From the NCBI GenBank assembly GCA_002709005.1, contig PAPH01000028.1, positions 1 through 38,379 of the forward strand: a stretch of 38,379 bases of DNA. Direction: 5' to 3'. The position numbers and the translations under genes were made by a program. The stretch is from Hyphomicrobiales bacterium. Lineage in GTDB: Bacteria; Pseudomonadota; Alphaproteobacteria; Rhizobiales; Rhizobiaceae. Shown piece by piece: positions 7,709 to 16,407 of the stretch. How positions within the stretch are numbered: position 1 is the first letter of the stretch; the number at the start of each line of letters is the position of its first letter. The notes beneath the pieces were generated by a model that was not told where the DNA came from, did not search any database, and saw only the letters and a program-made list of their open reading frames with translations.

Positions 7709-9258
7709 CAAACATGTCCTTCAAATGCAAGTGACAGCAAACGCTGTTCTGAGAGAGCGGCGCGGTCGACAATTCCGACCAGGCGTCCGAGGGAGAGCAC
7801 CGCCACACGGTCGCAAAGCGCCATGATTTCCGGAATTTCGGACGACGCCATGATCACGGCGAGGCCTTGGTCTGCGGCGTTGGAGATGATTTCGTAGATC
7901 TCGGACTTGGCGCCGACATCGACGCCATGGGTCGGCTCATCGAGCAGCAGGAGTTTCGGGTTGGTCATTAGCGCGCGGGCGAACAGCACTTTCTGCTGGT
8001 TACCGCCGCTGAGCGTACCGATCAACTGCCGGTCGTCGGCCATGCGGATGCTCAGACTGTCGCGGTACCCCGAGGACTGCGAGGCCTCGCGGGTGCGATC
8101 GACAATTCCGCCGGGGCTCATCGACCCCAGACTGCTGATCGACATATTGGACCGCACACTGTGCTGCGGAAGAATGCCGGCGGTCTTGCGGCCTTCCGGC
8201 ACGATCGCCATGCCTCTGGTCATCGCCTCGGTGGGCTTGGCGAATTGCGCCCGCTCGCCGCAGAATTCCATGCGTCCGGCAGCCATCCGCCGGGCGCCGA
8301 ATATGGTTTCAAGGAGTTCCGTCCGCCCCGCACCGACCAGACCGAAGAGCCCGAGGATCTCGCCTTCCGCGACATCGAGCGTGATGTCCTCGATCAGGTC
8401 TCCGTCGCCGACGCTCCTGAGGCTGAGGACCGTGCGGTCGTGCACCTCCGGCGTGCGGGCATATTCGAACATGGCGGGCTTGCCGGTCATGTCGGAAATG
8501 ATGCCGTCGCGGGTGACCTCTGAAGAGGGTTTCTCCGATACGATCTCGCCGTTGCGCAAGACGAGGATCCGGTCGCAAAGACGGATCGCCTCGTCGAGCC
8601 TGTGGGTGATGAAGATGATCGCCGTTCCGGCCGACCGCGCCGTCTCGACATATTGAATGAAACTTTCGACCTCGCGCGGCGTCAGCGAGGACGTTGGCTC
8701 ATCGAGAATGAGAAGTTTCGGATTGCGCGCGGCGGCGCGGGCGATTTCTACGAGCTGCTGCTCACCAGCGCGCAAGAGGCCCGTTTCCTGTTCCGGGCGG
8801 ATCGCCTGCGCTCCGATTCTCGCCAGCCGCTCGCTGGCAAGTTCGCGCATGCGGCTGCGGTCGACGAAGCCCATGCGGTTGCGCGGCAGATCGCCGAGCG
8901 AGAGGTTTTCCGCCACGCTGAGCGCGCCGACAACCGACAATTCCTGATGCACGAAGCTGATGCCGCGCGCGATGCCTTCGCCGACCGAGGCGAGCTGCAC
9001 TTCACTGCCCTCGATTTCCACGCGTCCGCCATCGGGTGCGTGCTCGCCGGAGACGATCTTCATCAGGGTCGACTTGCCTGCGCCGTTTTCCCCCAGGAGG
9101 CCGACCACCTCGCCAGGGCGGATCTCGAATGACACGTCCTCGAGCACGGACACGCTGCCGAAGCTCTTGGAAATGTTGCTCAGGCGGACGAACGGCAGTG
9201 TGGGGACGGCGTTGCCGCCGCCCCCGTCTTCCTCGCCCTGTCGGGTCGCTGACTGCAT
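7708..9258 (-). CDS. Rbs/Mgl/Xyl-type sugar ABC importer ATPase, two fused NBDs
   Basis: This 516-residue protein carries two tandem ABC domains, as in RbsA, MglA and XylG. The first has a canonical Walker A (GENGAGKST, residues 56-64), the signature variant LLRAGEQQLVEIARA and Walker B LLILDEPTSSL. The second has the usual degenerate Walker A of this family (GLVGAGRTELLETIFG), the signature LSGGNQQKVLFARAL and Walker B LLLLDEPTHGVDVG. The asymmetry is normal for the family. The N-terminus is extended by a Gly/Glu-rich stretch before the first beta strand. ATG 9258 is preferred over GTG 9261 because it overlaps the stop of the binding-protein gene (TGATG). It energises uptake with the neighbouring permease and periplasmic protein. 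The substrate is unknown; a pentose, sugar acid or polyol is consistent with the downstream enzymes. Confidence 0.95.
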   Translation of the reverse strand: MQSATRQGEEDGGGGNAVPTLPFVRLSNISKSFGSVSVLEDVSFEIRPGEVVGLLGENGAGKSTLMKIVSGEHAPDGGRVEIEGSEVQLASVGEGIARGISFVHQELSVVGALSVAENLSLGDLPRNRMGFVDRSRMRELASERLARIGAQAIRPEQETGLLRAGEQQLVEIARAAARNPKLLILDEPTSSLTPREVESFIQYVETARSAGTAIIFITHRLDEAIRLCDRILVLRNGEIVSEKPSSEVTRDGIISDMTGKPAMFEYARTPEVHDRTVLSLRSVGDGDLIEDITLDVAEGEILGLFGLVGAGRTELLETIFGARRMAAGRMEFCGERAQFAKPTEAMTRGMAIVPEGRKTAGILPQHSVRSNMSISSLGSMSPGGIVDRTREASQSSGYRDSLSIRMADDRQLIGTLSGGNQQKVLFARALMTNPKLLLLDEPTHGVDVGAKSEIYEIISNAADQGLAVIMASSEIPEIMALCDRVAVLSLGRLVGIVDRAALSEQRLLSLAFEGHV

Positions 9259-10232
9259 CACTCGCTGTCCGGGGTGATCAGGTTGCCTTCGACGGCGATG
9301 ACATCGCTCGGCGGCTTGGTACCGGCAACCAGGTAGTTGAACAGCATGACGGTAGAATCGAAGGCCTGCTGGAAAGGCGCCTGATCGAGCAGACCGACCA
9401 TTTCGCCGCTTTCGAGGTAACGCACGTTCTCAGGCGTATGGTCGAAGCCGACCACGCCGACCTTGCCGGTCAGACCCAGATCCTGCACCGCCTTGGCCGC
9501 GCCGTAGGGACCGCCTGCGGTGACGTAGACCATCTTCAGGTCGGGGTTGGCGGTGTGCATGTCCTCGACCAGCGAATAGGCGCTTTCGGCCTTGTCCTTG
9601 TTCTCGAAGGGACCGAGAATCTCGATGTCCGGGGCTTCGGCCTTGATGTAGTCGAGTGCGCCGTTCATGCGGTTGTTGTGCTGGGTGGCGCCGAAATAGC
9701 CGGTGATGACACCAAGCTTGCCCTCGCCGCCCATCCTGTCGACGATGAACTCGCCGATCTGCTTGCCGGCGGCTGTTGCATCCTGACCGATGAAGGCGAG
9801 ACGCTTGGAGGGTACGCCGCCCTCAGCGACGATGTTGAAGACAGGAACGCCGGAATCCACCGCCTCGTCGATGATGCGCGCGGTGCCGTCGAAGATCGGC
9901 ACGACGACGATGCCGTCATACTGCTGGGCAAGCGCGCCCTCGATGCCCGAGACCACCGCTTCGGCGGAGAGTTCGTTGCCGAGGTCGACGTAATCGACCG
10001 TGCCGTTGAAACCGGAGAGATAGTCCTTGGCGGCCTTGGCGCCATCGGTCACCGGAATCCAGAACGGGTTGTTCTGGAAGGACAGGAAGGCGATGCGCAC
10101 CTCCTTGTCGGCGGCCTTCTCGGCGGCAACCGTCGCGCCTTCGGGCAGATCCTGCGCGGGCGCCGCCGTTGCCATGAGCGCTGCCGACAGGATGGACGCG
10201 AACACCGCGCCCAGGGTGTGTTTCAGTTTCAT
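9258..10232 (-). CDS. Periplasmic sugar-binding protein, RbsB/type-1 PBP family
   Basis: This 324-residue protein has a clear Sec signal peptide (MKLKHTLGAV then a hydrophobic core), with likely cleavage after APA at residue 26. The mature protein starts with EVRIAFLSFQNNPFWIPVTDGAKAAKDY, the typical first beta strand and ligand-contact segment of ribose/galactose-type binding proteins. It continues with YDGIVVVPIFDG, GVPVFNIVAEGG, GKLGVITGYFGATQHNNRMNGAL and VGVVGFDHTPE. It delivers sugar to the permease encoded just upstream. A strong ribosome site (GGAGG, 6 nt before ATG) lies in the 19-bp gap after the permease gene, which fits the need for excess binding protein. The gene order permease, binding protein, ATPase differs from the common order with the binding protein first. 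Confidence 0.95.
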   Translation of the reverse strand: MKLKHTLGAVFASILSAALMATAAPAQDLPEGATVAAEKAADKEVRIAFLSFQNNPFWIPVTDGAKAAKDYLSGFNGTVDYVDLGNELSAEAVVSGIEGALAQQYDGIVVVPIFDGTARIIDEAVDSGVPVFNIVAEGGVPSKRLAFIGQDATAAGKQIGEFIVDRMGGEGKLGVITGYFGATQHNNRMNGALDYIKAEAPDIEILGPFENKDKAESAYSLVEDMHTANPDLKMVYVTAGGPYGAAKAVQDLGLTGKVGVVGFDHTPENVRYLESGEMVGLLDQAPFQQAFDSTVMLFNYLVAGTKPPSDVIAVEGNLITPDSE

Positions 10233-10251
10233 TTTATCCTCCTCAAGGCTG

Positions 10252-11220
10252 TCATTCGTCGTCTTCCCTGCGCTGCAACCCGTCGATCCCGACAGCGATG
10301 ATGATCACGAGGCCCTTGGTCACGACCTGCCAATAGGCCGAGATACCGAGCAGCACGAAAGCGTTGTTGAGCAGAGCCATCAGCATGGCGCCGATGACGA
10401 CGCCGATGATCGAACCTCGGCCGCCGTTGAGCGCCGTTCCGCCAAGGATGACGGCGGCGATGACATCAAGTTCGTAGCCCATGCCGAGATTGGGGTCGGC
10501 GCTTGCCAGGTTGCCGGCGAGAATGACCCCGCCCAGGCCCGCCAGGCAGCCGCAGAACCCGAAGACGAACAGCCGGGTCTTCTTCAGATCGATGCCTGCG
10601 AGCCTTGCCGCCTTGGGATTGTCGCCGATCGCGTAGATCTCGCGGCCGAGCCGGTGGCGCGTCGCAAGGATGTGGACCGCCAGCGCAAGGATGAGCATGA
10701 GAATGAAGGACACCGGGATCTGCCAGATGCGCCCCGCGCCGAGAAACTCCGCCCAGCCGGTGAACATCACCGGAATGCCGCCGGTCACCAGAAGCGCGAT
10801 CCCCCGCGCGACCGAAAGCATGCCGAGCGTGGCGATGAACGGGTTGATCCGGAGCCGGGTGACCATAAGCCCGTTCGCTATGCCGCAGACCAGACCGGTG
10901 AGCAGGCCGACAAGGAGGCCGAGCGACTGGATACCGGTCGCCTGCAGCACGACGGCTGCGACGACCGCCGAGACGCCGATCACCGAGCCGACCGAGAGAT
11001 CGATGCCGCGGGCGATGATGACGAGCGCCTGACCCAGCGCCACGATCGCCACGACCGAGGCCTGACGGCCGACATTCAGCAGATTGCGCGAAGAGAGGAA
11101 ATACTCGTTGGAAAAGGCGAGAAACACCGCAATCGCGAGCAGCATGATCAGCACCGAGGCTTCCCGGTGCCGAAGAAGGGAGCGGAGTGCCGGCGCCCCG
11201 GCTTTAGCCAGTGTCGTCAT
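10252..11220 (-). CDS. Rbs-type sugar ABC importer permease
   Basis: This is a 322-residue polytopic inner-membrane protein of the RbsC/AraH/XylH (BPD_transp_2) family. After a short cytoplasmic N-terminus, hydrophobic segments begin at VLIMLLAIAVFLAFSNEYFLS and continue through ASVVAIVALGQALVIIARGIDLSVGSV, GLLVGLLTGLVCGIANGLMVTRL, FILMLILALAVHI, LFVFGFCGCLAGLGGVILAG and VIAAVILGGTALNGGRGS. The last two contain the conserved motifs of the family (GIDLSVGS; ILGGTALNGGRG). The frame stays open upstream, but ATG 11220 is the true start because it overlaps the stop of the enoyl-CoA hydratase gene (TAATG) and begins the family-like sequence. It probably dimerises as the pore for the binding protein and two-domain ATPase encoded next to it. 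Confidence 0.93.
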   Translation of the reverse strand: MTTLAKAGAPALRSLLRHREASVLIMLLAIAVFLAFSNEYFLSSRNLLNVGRQASVVAIVALGQALVIIARGIDLSVGSVIGVSAVVAAVVLQATGIQSLGLLVGLLTGLVCGIANGLMVTRLRINPFIATLGMLSVARGIALLVTGGIPVMFTGWAEFLGAGRIWQIPVSFILMLILALAVHILATRHRLGREIYAIGDNPKAARLAGIDLKKTRLFVFGFCGCLAGLGGVILAGNLASADPNLGMGYELDVIAAVILGGTALNGGRGSIIGVVIGAMLMALLNNAFVLLGISAYWQVVTKGLVIIIAVGIDGLQRREDDE

Positions 11221-11990
11221 TATCGCTTCCTGAAATCCGGACTGCGCTTTTCGGCGAAGGCGCGGCGGCCTTCGGCGGCGTCCTCGGTGGCAAAGCAGAT
11301 GGTCTGGAGATCGCGCTCGTAGGCGATGGCGTTCTCGGCAGGCATCCATGCGGCGGCCGCCAGGTTCAGTTTCGCGGTCTCGACGGCTACCGGCGCGCGC
11401 GAGGCGATCGTCGCGGCGATCTCCTTCGCCCGCGCCACGAGATCGGCCTGCTGCACCACCTCGCTGACGATGCCCCATTCGAGCGCCTTCTCGGCGTTGA
11501 CCGGATCGCCGGTCATCAGCATCAGCGCCGCGTTGGACGGGCCGGCGGCCGAACGGAGGAAGGTCGCCATGCCGCCGCCGCCGATCCAGCCGAGCTTGAC
11601 CTCGGGTGCGGCGAAACTGGCGTTTTCCGAAGCAATGCGGATGTCGCAGGACATCGCGGTCTCGAGCCCGCCGCCGAATGCATAGCCGTTGACCGCCGCG
11701 ATGACCGGCTTCGTGATGCGGCGGATGGCGTCGCAGTAATCCTGCCGCTGGCGGAACGACCATGGCGTCGGATAACCGTCGAGCGCGCGGATGTCGGAGC
11801 CGGCGGAGAAGGACCGGGCGCCCGCACCGGTCAGCACGATGGCGCGAATGTCGTCGTCGGCATTGCAGCGCCCCGCCAGTTCGACGAGGTTTGCGGCCAT
11901 CTCGGGCGTCATCGCGTTGAGCTTCTCGGGCCGGTCGATGGTGATCAACGCCACGTGGCCGTCGATTTCGAATCCGATGGTGCCGGACAT
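11220..11990 (-). CDS. Enoyl-CoA hydratase/isomerase (crotonase) family protein
   Basis: This 256-residue crotonase-fold enzyme is probably cytoplasmic and hexameric. The CoA-binding and oxyanion-hole elements are FSAGSDIRAL (about 61-70) and GGGLETAMSCD (106-116). Both catalytic glutamates of true hydratases are in place: E110 in GGGLE and E130 in APEVKLG. This argues for a hydratase or hydratase-lyase rather than a one-glutamate isomerase. The gene follows the SBP-like and CoA-transferase genes (6-bp gap; the CoA-transferase and SBP-like genes are 2 bp apart), so it probably acts on the acyl-CoA made by that transferase. CaiB/CaiD of carnitine metabolism is a known CoA-transferase and crotonase pair, but nothing here identifies the substrate. 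It overlaps the next gene, a sugar permease, by one base. Confidence 0.9.
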   Translation of the reverse strand: MSGTIGFEIDGHVALITIDRPEKLNAMTPEMAANLVELAGRCNADDDIRAIVLTGAGARSFSAGSDIRALDGYPTPWSFRQRQDYCDAIRRITKPVIAAVNGYAFGGGLETAMSCDIRIASENASFAAPEVKLGWIGGGGMATFLRSAAGPSNAALMLMTGDPVNAEKALEWGIVSEVVQQADLVARAKEIAATIASRAPVAVETAKLNLAAAAWMPAENAIAYERDLQTICFATEDAAEGRRAFAEKRSPDFRKR

Positions 11991-11996
11991 GTCGGT

Positions 11997-13130
11997 TTAC
12001 CTTTCTCCGCCTTTGCGGCTCTCAGAATAAAGTTGTTGAAGCCGTGCGAGCGCCTCATGCGCCGGCGTGTCCTTCTCGAAGGCATCGCGGAGTGCAGCGG
12101 ACGCTGCCGTCTGGAAGGCAATGTAGCCGGAGTGCCGCGGACGGACGTAGGAATGCTCCAGCGTCTCCGCCGTGTTGACGTAGAAGTCGCCCCACTCGGC
12201 GTTGATCTTCGGGTCGAGCCACGCCTCGCGCCGCGAGGGCTGCCCGTCATGGGCGGGAATGAAGCCGCTTTGCGCGGCCTTTGCCATCAGCCAGAGGATG
12301 TGCTCCTTGAGAGCGGCATCGGGTGTGCAGCGTCTGGAAATGGCGATGCCGGTCCCGCCGAGAGTGCCGACGGGATTGCCGCCTGGAACGCGCGGCGCAT
12401 TGTGGAAACGCAGCGGCTTCCTCCCCTGGGAGGGCTTGCTGTAGTTCACGTAGCCATAGACCAGAGGGCAGAGCGCGACACCGTCTTCCCGGCCCATGAG
12501 ATCCAGTAGTCCGATCGGATTGAGCGGCTTAGCCTTTTCCGGCATCGCGCGGGCGATCTTGGAAAGTATCTCGTAAGCCCTGGCGCCGGTATCGCTAGCG
12601 ACCAGAACATCCGGATCGGCGACAGCCGGCGGTTCCCCGAGCGCGGCACAGAACGAGAAGAACGACAGGACGGCATGAGGCCCGGCGATGGACGCCGCCA
12701 CCGGAATGCCGGCATCGACGAGGCCCAACACGTCGTCCCATTCGACGGGAACCTCCGGCACCAGATCCGGGCGCAAGGCCATTACCTGGGTGGCGGCATC
12801 GAGCGGCAGCGCCCAGTGCTTGCCAGCGAAGCGATAGCTCGACAGGCTGGGGCCGATCGATACCGCCTCCAGTTCGGCGATGAGCTCGTCGCCGAAAATG
12901 TCCTCCATCGCATGAAGGCAATCAGCCTCCACCGCCTCGCCGACATGCGGATGGTCGAGAACCACGAGATCGTAGCGCGCGCAGAGATCGGCAATCGGCG
13001 CGGATTCGAACCCCTCGAGCGGCTGTACGTCCCAGGCGATCGTGCCGCTTCCCGGGACATTGGTGTCTCGCGAAGCGGCATCGAGCGCGTTGAACCCGCG
13101 CGGGTGATCCCAGGTCAGGCCCTTCCACAT
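11997..13130 (-). CDS. Extracellular solute-binding-protein homologue without an export signal
   Basis: This 377-residue protein resembles the C-terminal and core parts of COG1653 carbohydrate-binding proteins: YDLVVLDHPHVGEAVEA, AGKHWALPLDAATQVMALRPDL, PVEWDDVLGLVDAG and PVGTLGGTGIAISRR. It begins MWKGLTWDHPRGFNAL, with no hydrophobic signal, twin-arginine motif or lipobox, so it should remain in the cytoplasm. The start ATG is 2 bp after the CoA-transferase stop and no in-frame upstream signal can fit there. I recall similar signal-less proteins beside CaiB-type CoA-transferases in other rhizobia, but I know no assigned function. It may be a cytosolic ligand-binding or scaffold protein for the CoA-transferase and hydratase encoded on either side. 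That role is inference; the fold similarity and missing signal are visible. Confidence 0.8.
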   Translation of the reverse strand: MWKGLTWDHPRGFNALDAASRDTNVPGSGTIAWDVQPLEGFESAPIADLCARYDLVVLDHPHVGEAVEADCLHAMEDIFGDELIAELEAVSIGPSLSSYRFAGKHWALPLDAATQVMALRPDLVPEVPVEWDDVLGLVDAGIPVAASIAGPHAVLSFFSFCAALGEPPAVADPDVLVASDTGARAYEILSKIARAMPEKAKPLNPIGLLDLMGREDGVALCPLVYGYVNYSKPSQGRKPLRFHNAPRVPGGNPVGTLGGTGIAISRRCTPDAALKEHILWLMAKAAQSGFIPAHDGQPSRREAWLDPKINAEWGDFYVNTAETLEHSYVRPRHSGYIAFQTAASAALRDAFEKDTPAHEALARLQQLYSESRKGGER

Positions 13131-13132
13131 GA

Positions 13133-14329
13133 TCAGGCCTTGCCGCCTGTGACGATGGCTCCGGACTTGACGAGCTCGGCGATACGGTCATCGCTGAAGC
13201 CAGCCTGCTTGAGGACTTCGTCCGTATGCTCGCCGACCAGCGGCGCGCCACGTTCGACCGTGGCCGGCGTCTTGGAAAACGCCATCGGGAATCCCGGGGC
13301 CTTGATGCGCCCTTCCGTGGGGTGATCGTATTCGATGAAGGTCTTGTTGTGGGCGATCTGCGGATCGTTGACGAGGTCCTCGTAGCCATAGACGGGTCCG
13401 GCCCAGACGCCGGCCGCGGAGAAGGCCTCGAGCCATTCGTCCGTCGTCTTGTCTTCGAGCTTGCCCCGCGTCAGCGCGAAGATCTCGTCGCGCTTTTCCC
13501 AGCCGTCGCGTTCGTCGTTCATGTCCAGAAGCGCCGGCTCGCCGATGACCTCGCCGAGTGTCTTGAGCGACGGGAAGGCGAGCGCCAGGTAGCCGTCGGC
13601 GGTCTTGAAGGTGCCATAGGGCGAGCGGATATAGACGTGCGCATGCGGCTCGGCGCTGCGGGTCTGGGGCTTGTGGCCGACGGTGAAGACCGAAAGCTCC
13701 TGCATCTGGATGGTGGTGATCGCATCGAGCATGTTGACCTTGACGAGCTGCCCCTCGCCCGTGCGTTCGCGGTGCAGAAGTGCTGCCAGCGCGCCTTCGA
13801 ATGCGGTGTAGGCGGTAATCGCGTCAGCCAGATACATGCCCGCCGGGGTCGGCGGCTCGCCTTCACGCCCGGTCGAACGCATCGCGCCCGACATCGCCTG
13901 CAGGAGCAGGTCCTGGCCGGGACGCTGGGCGTAGGGACCGTCCTCACCATAGCCCGACATCGAGACGTAGACGAGCTTGGGGTTGATCTTCGACAGCGTC
14001 TCGTAGTCGACACCGAGACGGGCGGCGACGCCGGGGCGATAGTTCTGGATGAAGACGTCGGCCGACTTGACCAGTTCGGCGAGAACCTCGCGTCCGCCCT
14101 CGCTCTTGAGATCGACCGCGAGCGAGCGCTTGTTCCGGTTCAACGACAGGAACGAGACGTTGATCTTGTTGCCAGACGCACCGCCGGCGGAGACATGGCG
14201 CTGCCACTCGCCGCTGGTCGGCTCCACCTTGACGACATCGGCTCCCAGATCTCCAAGCCGCTGGGCCGCGAACGGCCCCGCCATGGCGATCGAGCAATCG
14301 AGAACCCGATAACCGCTGAGAATGCCCAC
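13133..14329 (-). CDS. Class III CoA-transferase, CaiB/BaiF family
   Basis: This 398-residue enzyme moves CoA from a donor acyl-CoA to a carboxylic acid through an aspartyl-CoA intermediate. Hallmarks are RVLDCSIAMAGPFAAQRLGDLGADVVKVEP at the N-terminus (residues 8-37), SLNRNKRSLAVDLK, DVFIQNYRPG, YVSMSGYGEDGPYAQRPGQD and the catalytic Asp in PAGMYLADAITA (D169, the same number as in formyl-CoA transferase). The start is GTG 14329, behind an AAAGGAA ribosome site about 8 nt upstream. It is followed after 2 bp by the SBP-like gene and then the crotonase gene, a compact block. Within a sugar operon it suggests that the imported compound carries, or is converted to, a carboxylate activated as a CoA thioester. 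Substrate specificity cannot be read from the sequence. Confidence 0.93.
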   Translation of the reverse strand: MGILSGYRVLDCSIAMAGPFAAQRLGDLGADVVKVEPTSGEWQRHVSAGGASGNKINVSFLSLNRNKRSLAVDLKSEGGREVLAELVKSADVFIQNYRPGVAARLGVDYETLSKINPKLVYVSMSGYGEDGPYAQRPGQDLLLQAMSGAMRSTGREGEPPTPAGMYLADAITAYTAFEGALAALLHRERTGEGQLVKVNMLDAITTIQMQELSVFTVGHKPQTRSAEPHAHVYIRSPYGTFKTADGYLALAFPSLKTLGEVIGEPALLDMNDERDGWEKRDEIFALTRGKLEDKTTDEWLEAFSAAGVWAGPVYGYEDLVNDPQIAHNKTFIEYDHPTEGRIKAPGFPMAFSKTPATVERGAPLVGEHTDEVLKQAGFSDDRIAELVKSGAIVTGGKA

Positions 14330-14343
14330 GAAGAATTCCTTTC

Positions 14344-15135
14344 CTATTGCATGACCCAGCCGCCATCGACGTTGATGGTCTGGCCGGTGATGAAGCTTGC
14401 GTTTTCAGATGTGAGAAAGAGGATGGTGCCGGCGATGTCGCCGGCGTGCCCGCGCCGCTGGACCGACTGGTTTTCCAGCACGTAGCGATTGTAGCCCTCG
14501 GGATCGGCGTGGATCTTTTCAGCGTCGGTGGGGAAGGCTCCCGGCGAGATCGCGTTGACGGTCACACCATATTTGCCGAATTCGCGCGCCCAGGCCCGCG
14601 TCAGGCCGACGAGCGCGCCCTTCGACTGGACATAAGGCGCGAGATGCTGCCAGCCGCCATAGAAGGTGATGGAGGCGATGTTGATGATGCGGCCCCAGCC
14701 CCGTTGCTTCATGCCGGGGAGCGCGGCGCGGACGCACATCAGGTGCGATTCCACATTGACCCGCTGGATCTTGCGGTACTCCTCGATGGAATAGTCCTCG
14801 AAGGCACGCGCCGGATACATGGCGGCATTGTTGATGACCACATCGAAGCCGCCGGTCTCGGCGGCGAGGGCTTCGAGCTTGGCCGGCAGCGCATCGGTGT
14901 CCGAGAGGTCGAAATCGCGCTGGATCAGCCGCCCTGCGTCGGCCTCGGGGACCGCCTTGCGCAGTTCCTCGCACTTGACCGGATCATTGTCGATGGCGAC
15001 CACGCACGCACCGGCCTGAAGAAGCTGGAGGGTGGTGGCCATGCCGAGACCTCCGGCAGCACCTGTGTAGAGCACCGTCTTGCCGGCGAGCGTCTCCGCG
15101 TTGGCAAGCGGTGTCACGGGAGCAGGCTTGTTCAT
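14344..15135 (-). CDS. Short-chain dehydrogenase/reductase (SDR)
   Basis: This 263-residue classical SDR has the cofactor loop TGAAGGLG at 24-31, NNAA at 102-105, and catalytic Ser155, Tyr168 and Lys172 (YVQSK). Asp49 at the end of the second strand (VVAIDND) favours NAD(H). The C-terminal ITGQTINVDGGWVMQ is the family ending. It probably oxidises a sugar, lactol or polyol to the keto or lactone form. The start ATG overlaps the stop of the DUF4432 gene (ATGA), so both are translated together, in line with a mutarotase feeding an anomer to a dehydrogenase. The stop codon lies 14 bp before the CoA-transferase start. A few residues before the Rossmann strand (MNKPAPVTPLANAETLAGK) form a short N-terminal tail. 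Confidence 0.93.
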   Translation of the reverse strand: MNKPAPVTPLANAETLAGKTVLYTGAAGGLGMATTLQLLQAGACVVAIDNDPVKCEELRKAVPEADAGRLIQRDFDLSDTDALPAKLEALAAETGGFDVVINNAAMYPARAFEDYSIEEYRKIQRVNVESHLMCVRAALPGMKQRGWGRIINIASITFYGGWQHLAPYVQSKGALVGLTRAWAREFGKYGVTVNAISPGAFPTDAEKIHADPEGYNRYVLENQSVQRRGHAGDIAGTILFLTSENASFITGQTINVDGGWVMQ

Positions 15136-16313
15136 GCACGCCCCCGGATCGGTTCGAAGTTGCCGGAGGGCTGCGGGTAGTCTTCTGCCGGCTGGGCGGC
15201 GAGGCCGGAAATCCGTGCTTCCGAGGCCGCGATCTCGTCGGCATTGGTGAGGATGCGGAAGCGGGTGTCGTAGCGTCGCTCGTCGCCATGTTCGAGCCAG
15301 ATCATCTCACCACGCTCGCGCGCGGCCCCCTGGCCCAGCACGTGATTGGTGGAAGGCTCGATGCCGAGCGCGTAGTGCGCCGACTGGAAATTCTGCCACT
15401 GGTACATGCAGGGGAACTGGTCCTTGCGGGTGGTGACCTCGAAGCCGAGACCCATATCGTCATTGACGAGAGCGACCGGCACCTCGCCATTGCCGTCGGC
15501 GGCCATCTCGTGCTGCCAGACCTGCTCGTGAAAGGGATTGATCGGCGCGGAGGCGGTGCGATAGCCGACATTCTGCCTGCGATAGTTCTCACCCGCATGG
15601 GCGGCCCAGACGACATCGCGGATCGGCGCCAGATAGCGCGAGCCTTCCGCCAGCACCGGATGGGCGACGTTGATGTGGTAGCAATACATGTGCGGCGTCT
15701 TGTAGAAGCCGAGATTGACCACCTTGTCCGAAAGCTGGATGTCGTTGGTGCCGACCTCGACCTCGATACGGCGGACGAGTTCCAGATGCTCACCGAAGAC
15801 TGTGGCCTGACGTATCCGGCCCTCCGCCCAGAGGATGCAGCGGTCCCCCTCCCAGCGCTCGCCGTAGCCCGTCAGCCGCGCGGGGATCGTACCGACCCTG
15901 CCATGGATCGATTGCTTGACCGTTTCGCGCGGGCCGTAGACGTAGTTGTCGGCCGAGGCCTCGTACATGAAGAGAATATGGTCGAGCCCGCAGGTCACCA
16001 TCAGGCCAGAGAAGGATCGCATCCAGCCCAGGCCGCCCTCGCCCTCGTATTCGTGCAGGCCGGGATGGCGGAAACCCGACGGCGAATGCCAGCCGATCGC
16101 CTTGCCCTGATAGTCGCAGTCGGCGATGTCCATGGCCCGGTCGACGAGGACCGTGAAGCGCAGGCCGGTTCCCGTGCGGAACTCGAGCATGCGGATTCCG
16201 CGTTCCAGACCGTCGTCCAGTGTCATCGACCGCACGCCCGCGAACTGGGTCAGGTCGCCTGCATGGGCAGCCACGTCAACGCGCGACAAATTCTTCCCGT
16301 AGAGCTGCACCAT
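15132..16313 (-). CDS. DUF4432 / aldose-1-epimerase-like protein
   Basis: This protein has 393 residues and the galactose-mutarotase-like beta-sandwich pattern of the DUF4432 family: GLRFTVLVDRAMDIADCDYQG, HPGLHEYEGEGGLGWMRSFSGLMVTCGLDH, KVVNLGFYKTPHMYCYHINVAHP and ALGIEPSTNHVLGQG. The conserved His and Glu residues (for example H in CYHINVAHP, E in GIEPSTN) resemble mutarotase catalytic positions. The reaction has not been assigned for the family as far as I know; anomer interconversion of a sugar or uronic acid derivative is plausible. The frame extends 11 codons further, but ATG 16313 is preferred because GAAGGAG lies 6 nt upstream, while the earlier ATG at 16319 abuts it. A 94-bp gap separates it from the TIM-barrel gene, and it overlaps the SDR gene. 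Confidence 0.85.
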   Translation of the reverse strand: MVQLYGKNLSRVDVAAHAGDLTQFAGVRSMTLDDGLERGIRMLEFRTGTGLRFTVLVDRAMDIADCDYQGKAIGWHSPSGFRHPGLHEYEGEGGLGWMRSFSGLMVTCGLDHILFMYEASADNYVYGPRETVKQSIHGRVGTIPARLTGYGERWEGDRCILWAEGRIRQATVFGEHLELVRRIEVEVGTNDIQLSDKVVNLGFYKTPHMYCYHINVAHPVLAEGSRYLAPIRDVVWAAHAGENYRRQNVGYRTASAPINPFHEQVWQHEMAADGNGEVPVALVNDDMGLGFEVTTRKDQFPCMYQWQNFQSAHYALGIEPSTNHVLGQGAARERGEMIWLEHGDERRYDTRFRILTNADEIAASEARISGLAAQPAEDYPQPSGNFEPIRGRA

Positions 16314-16379
16314 GGACATCTCCTTCTGTTCCGGCGCGCCGAACACGGCCGGTTGTGTTTTCGATATTCAGTTGGGACC

Positions 16380-16395
16380 GCGGGGTTTCCCCCGC
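16380..16395. repeat. Intergenic GC hairpin in the operon
   Basis: A perfect 6-bp inverted repeat (GCGGGG / CCCCGC) with a 4-nt loop lies in the 94-bp gap between the TIM-barrel gene and the DUF4432 gene. No T run follows on the minus strand, so it is not a complete intrinsic terminator. It may stabilise or process the long mRNA. Confidence 0.5.
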
Positions 16396-16407
16396 AGCCC
16401 GGCTTGA

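Noticed and set aside
11221..11763. N-terminal extension of the Rbs-type permease
   Set aside because: It is an out-of-frame reading of the enoyl-CoA hydratase gene; the family-like permease sequence starts at ATG 11220.
16380..16395. Intrinsic terminator inside the catabolic operon
   Set aside because: The hairpin is short (6 bp) and lacks a T run on the transcribed strand.
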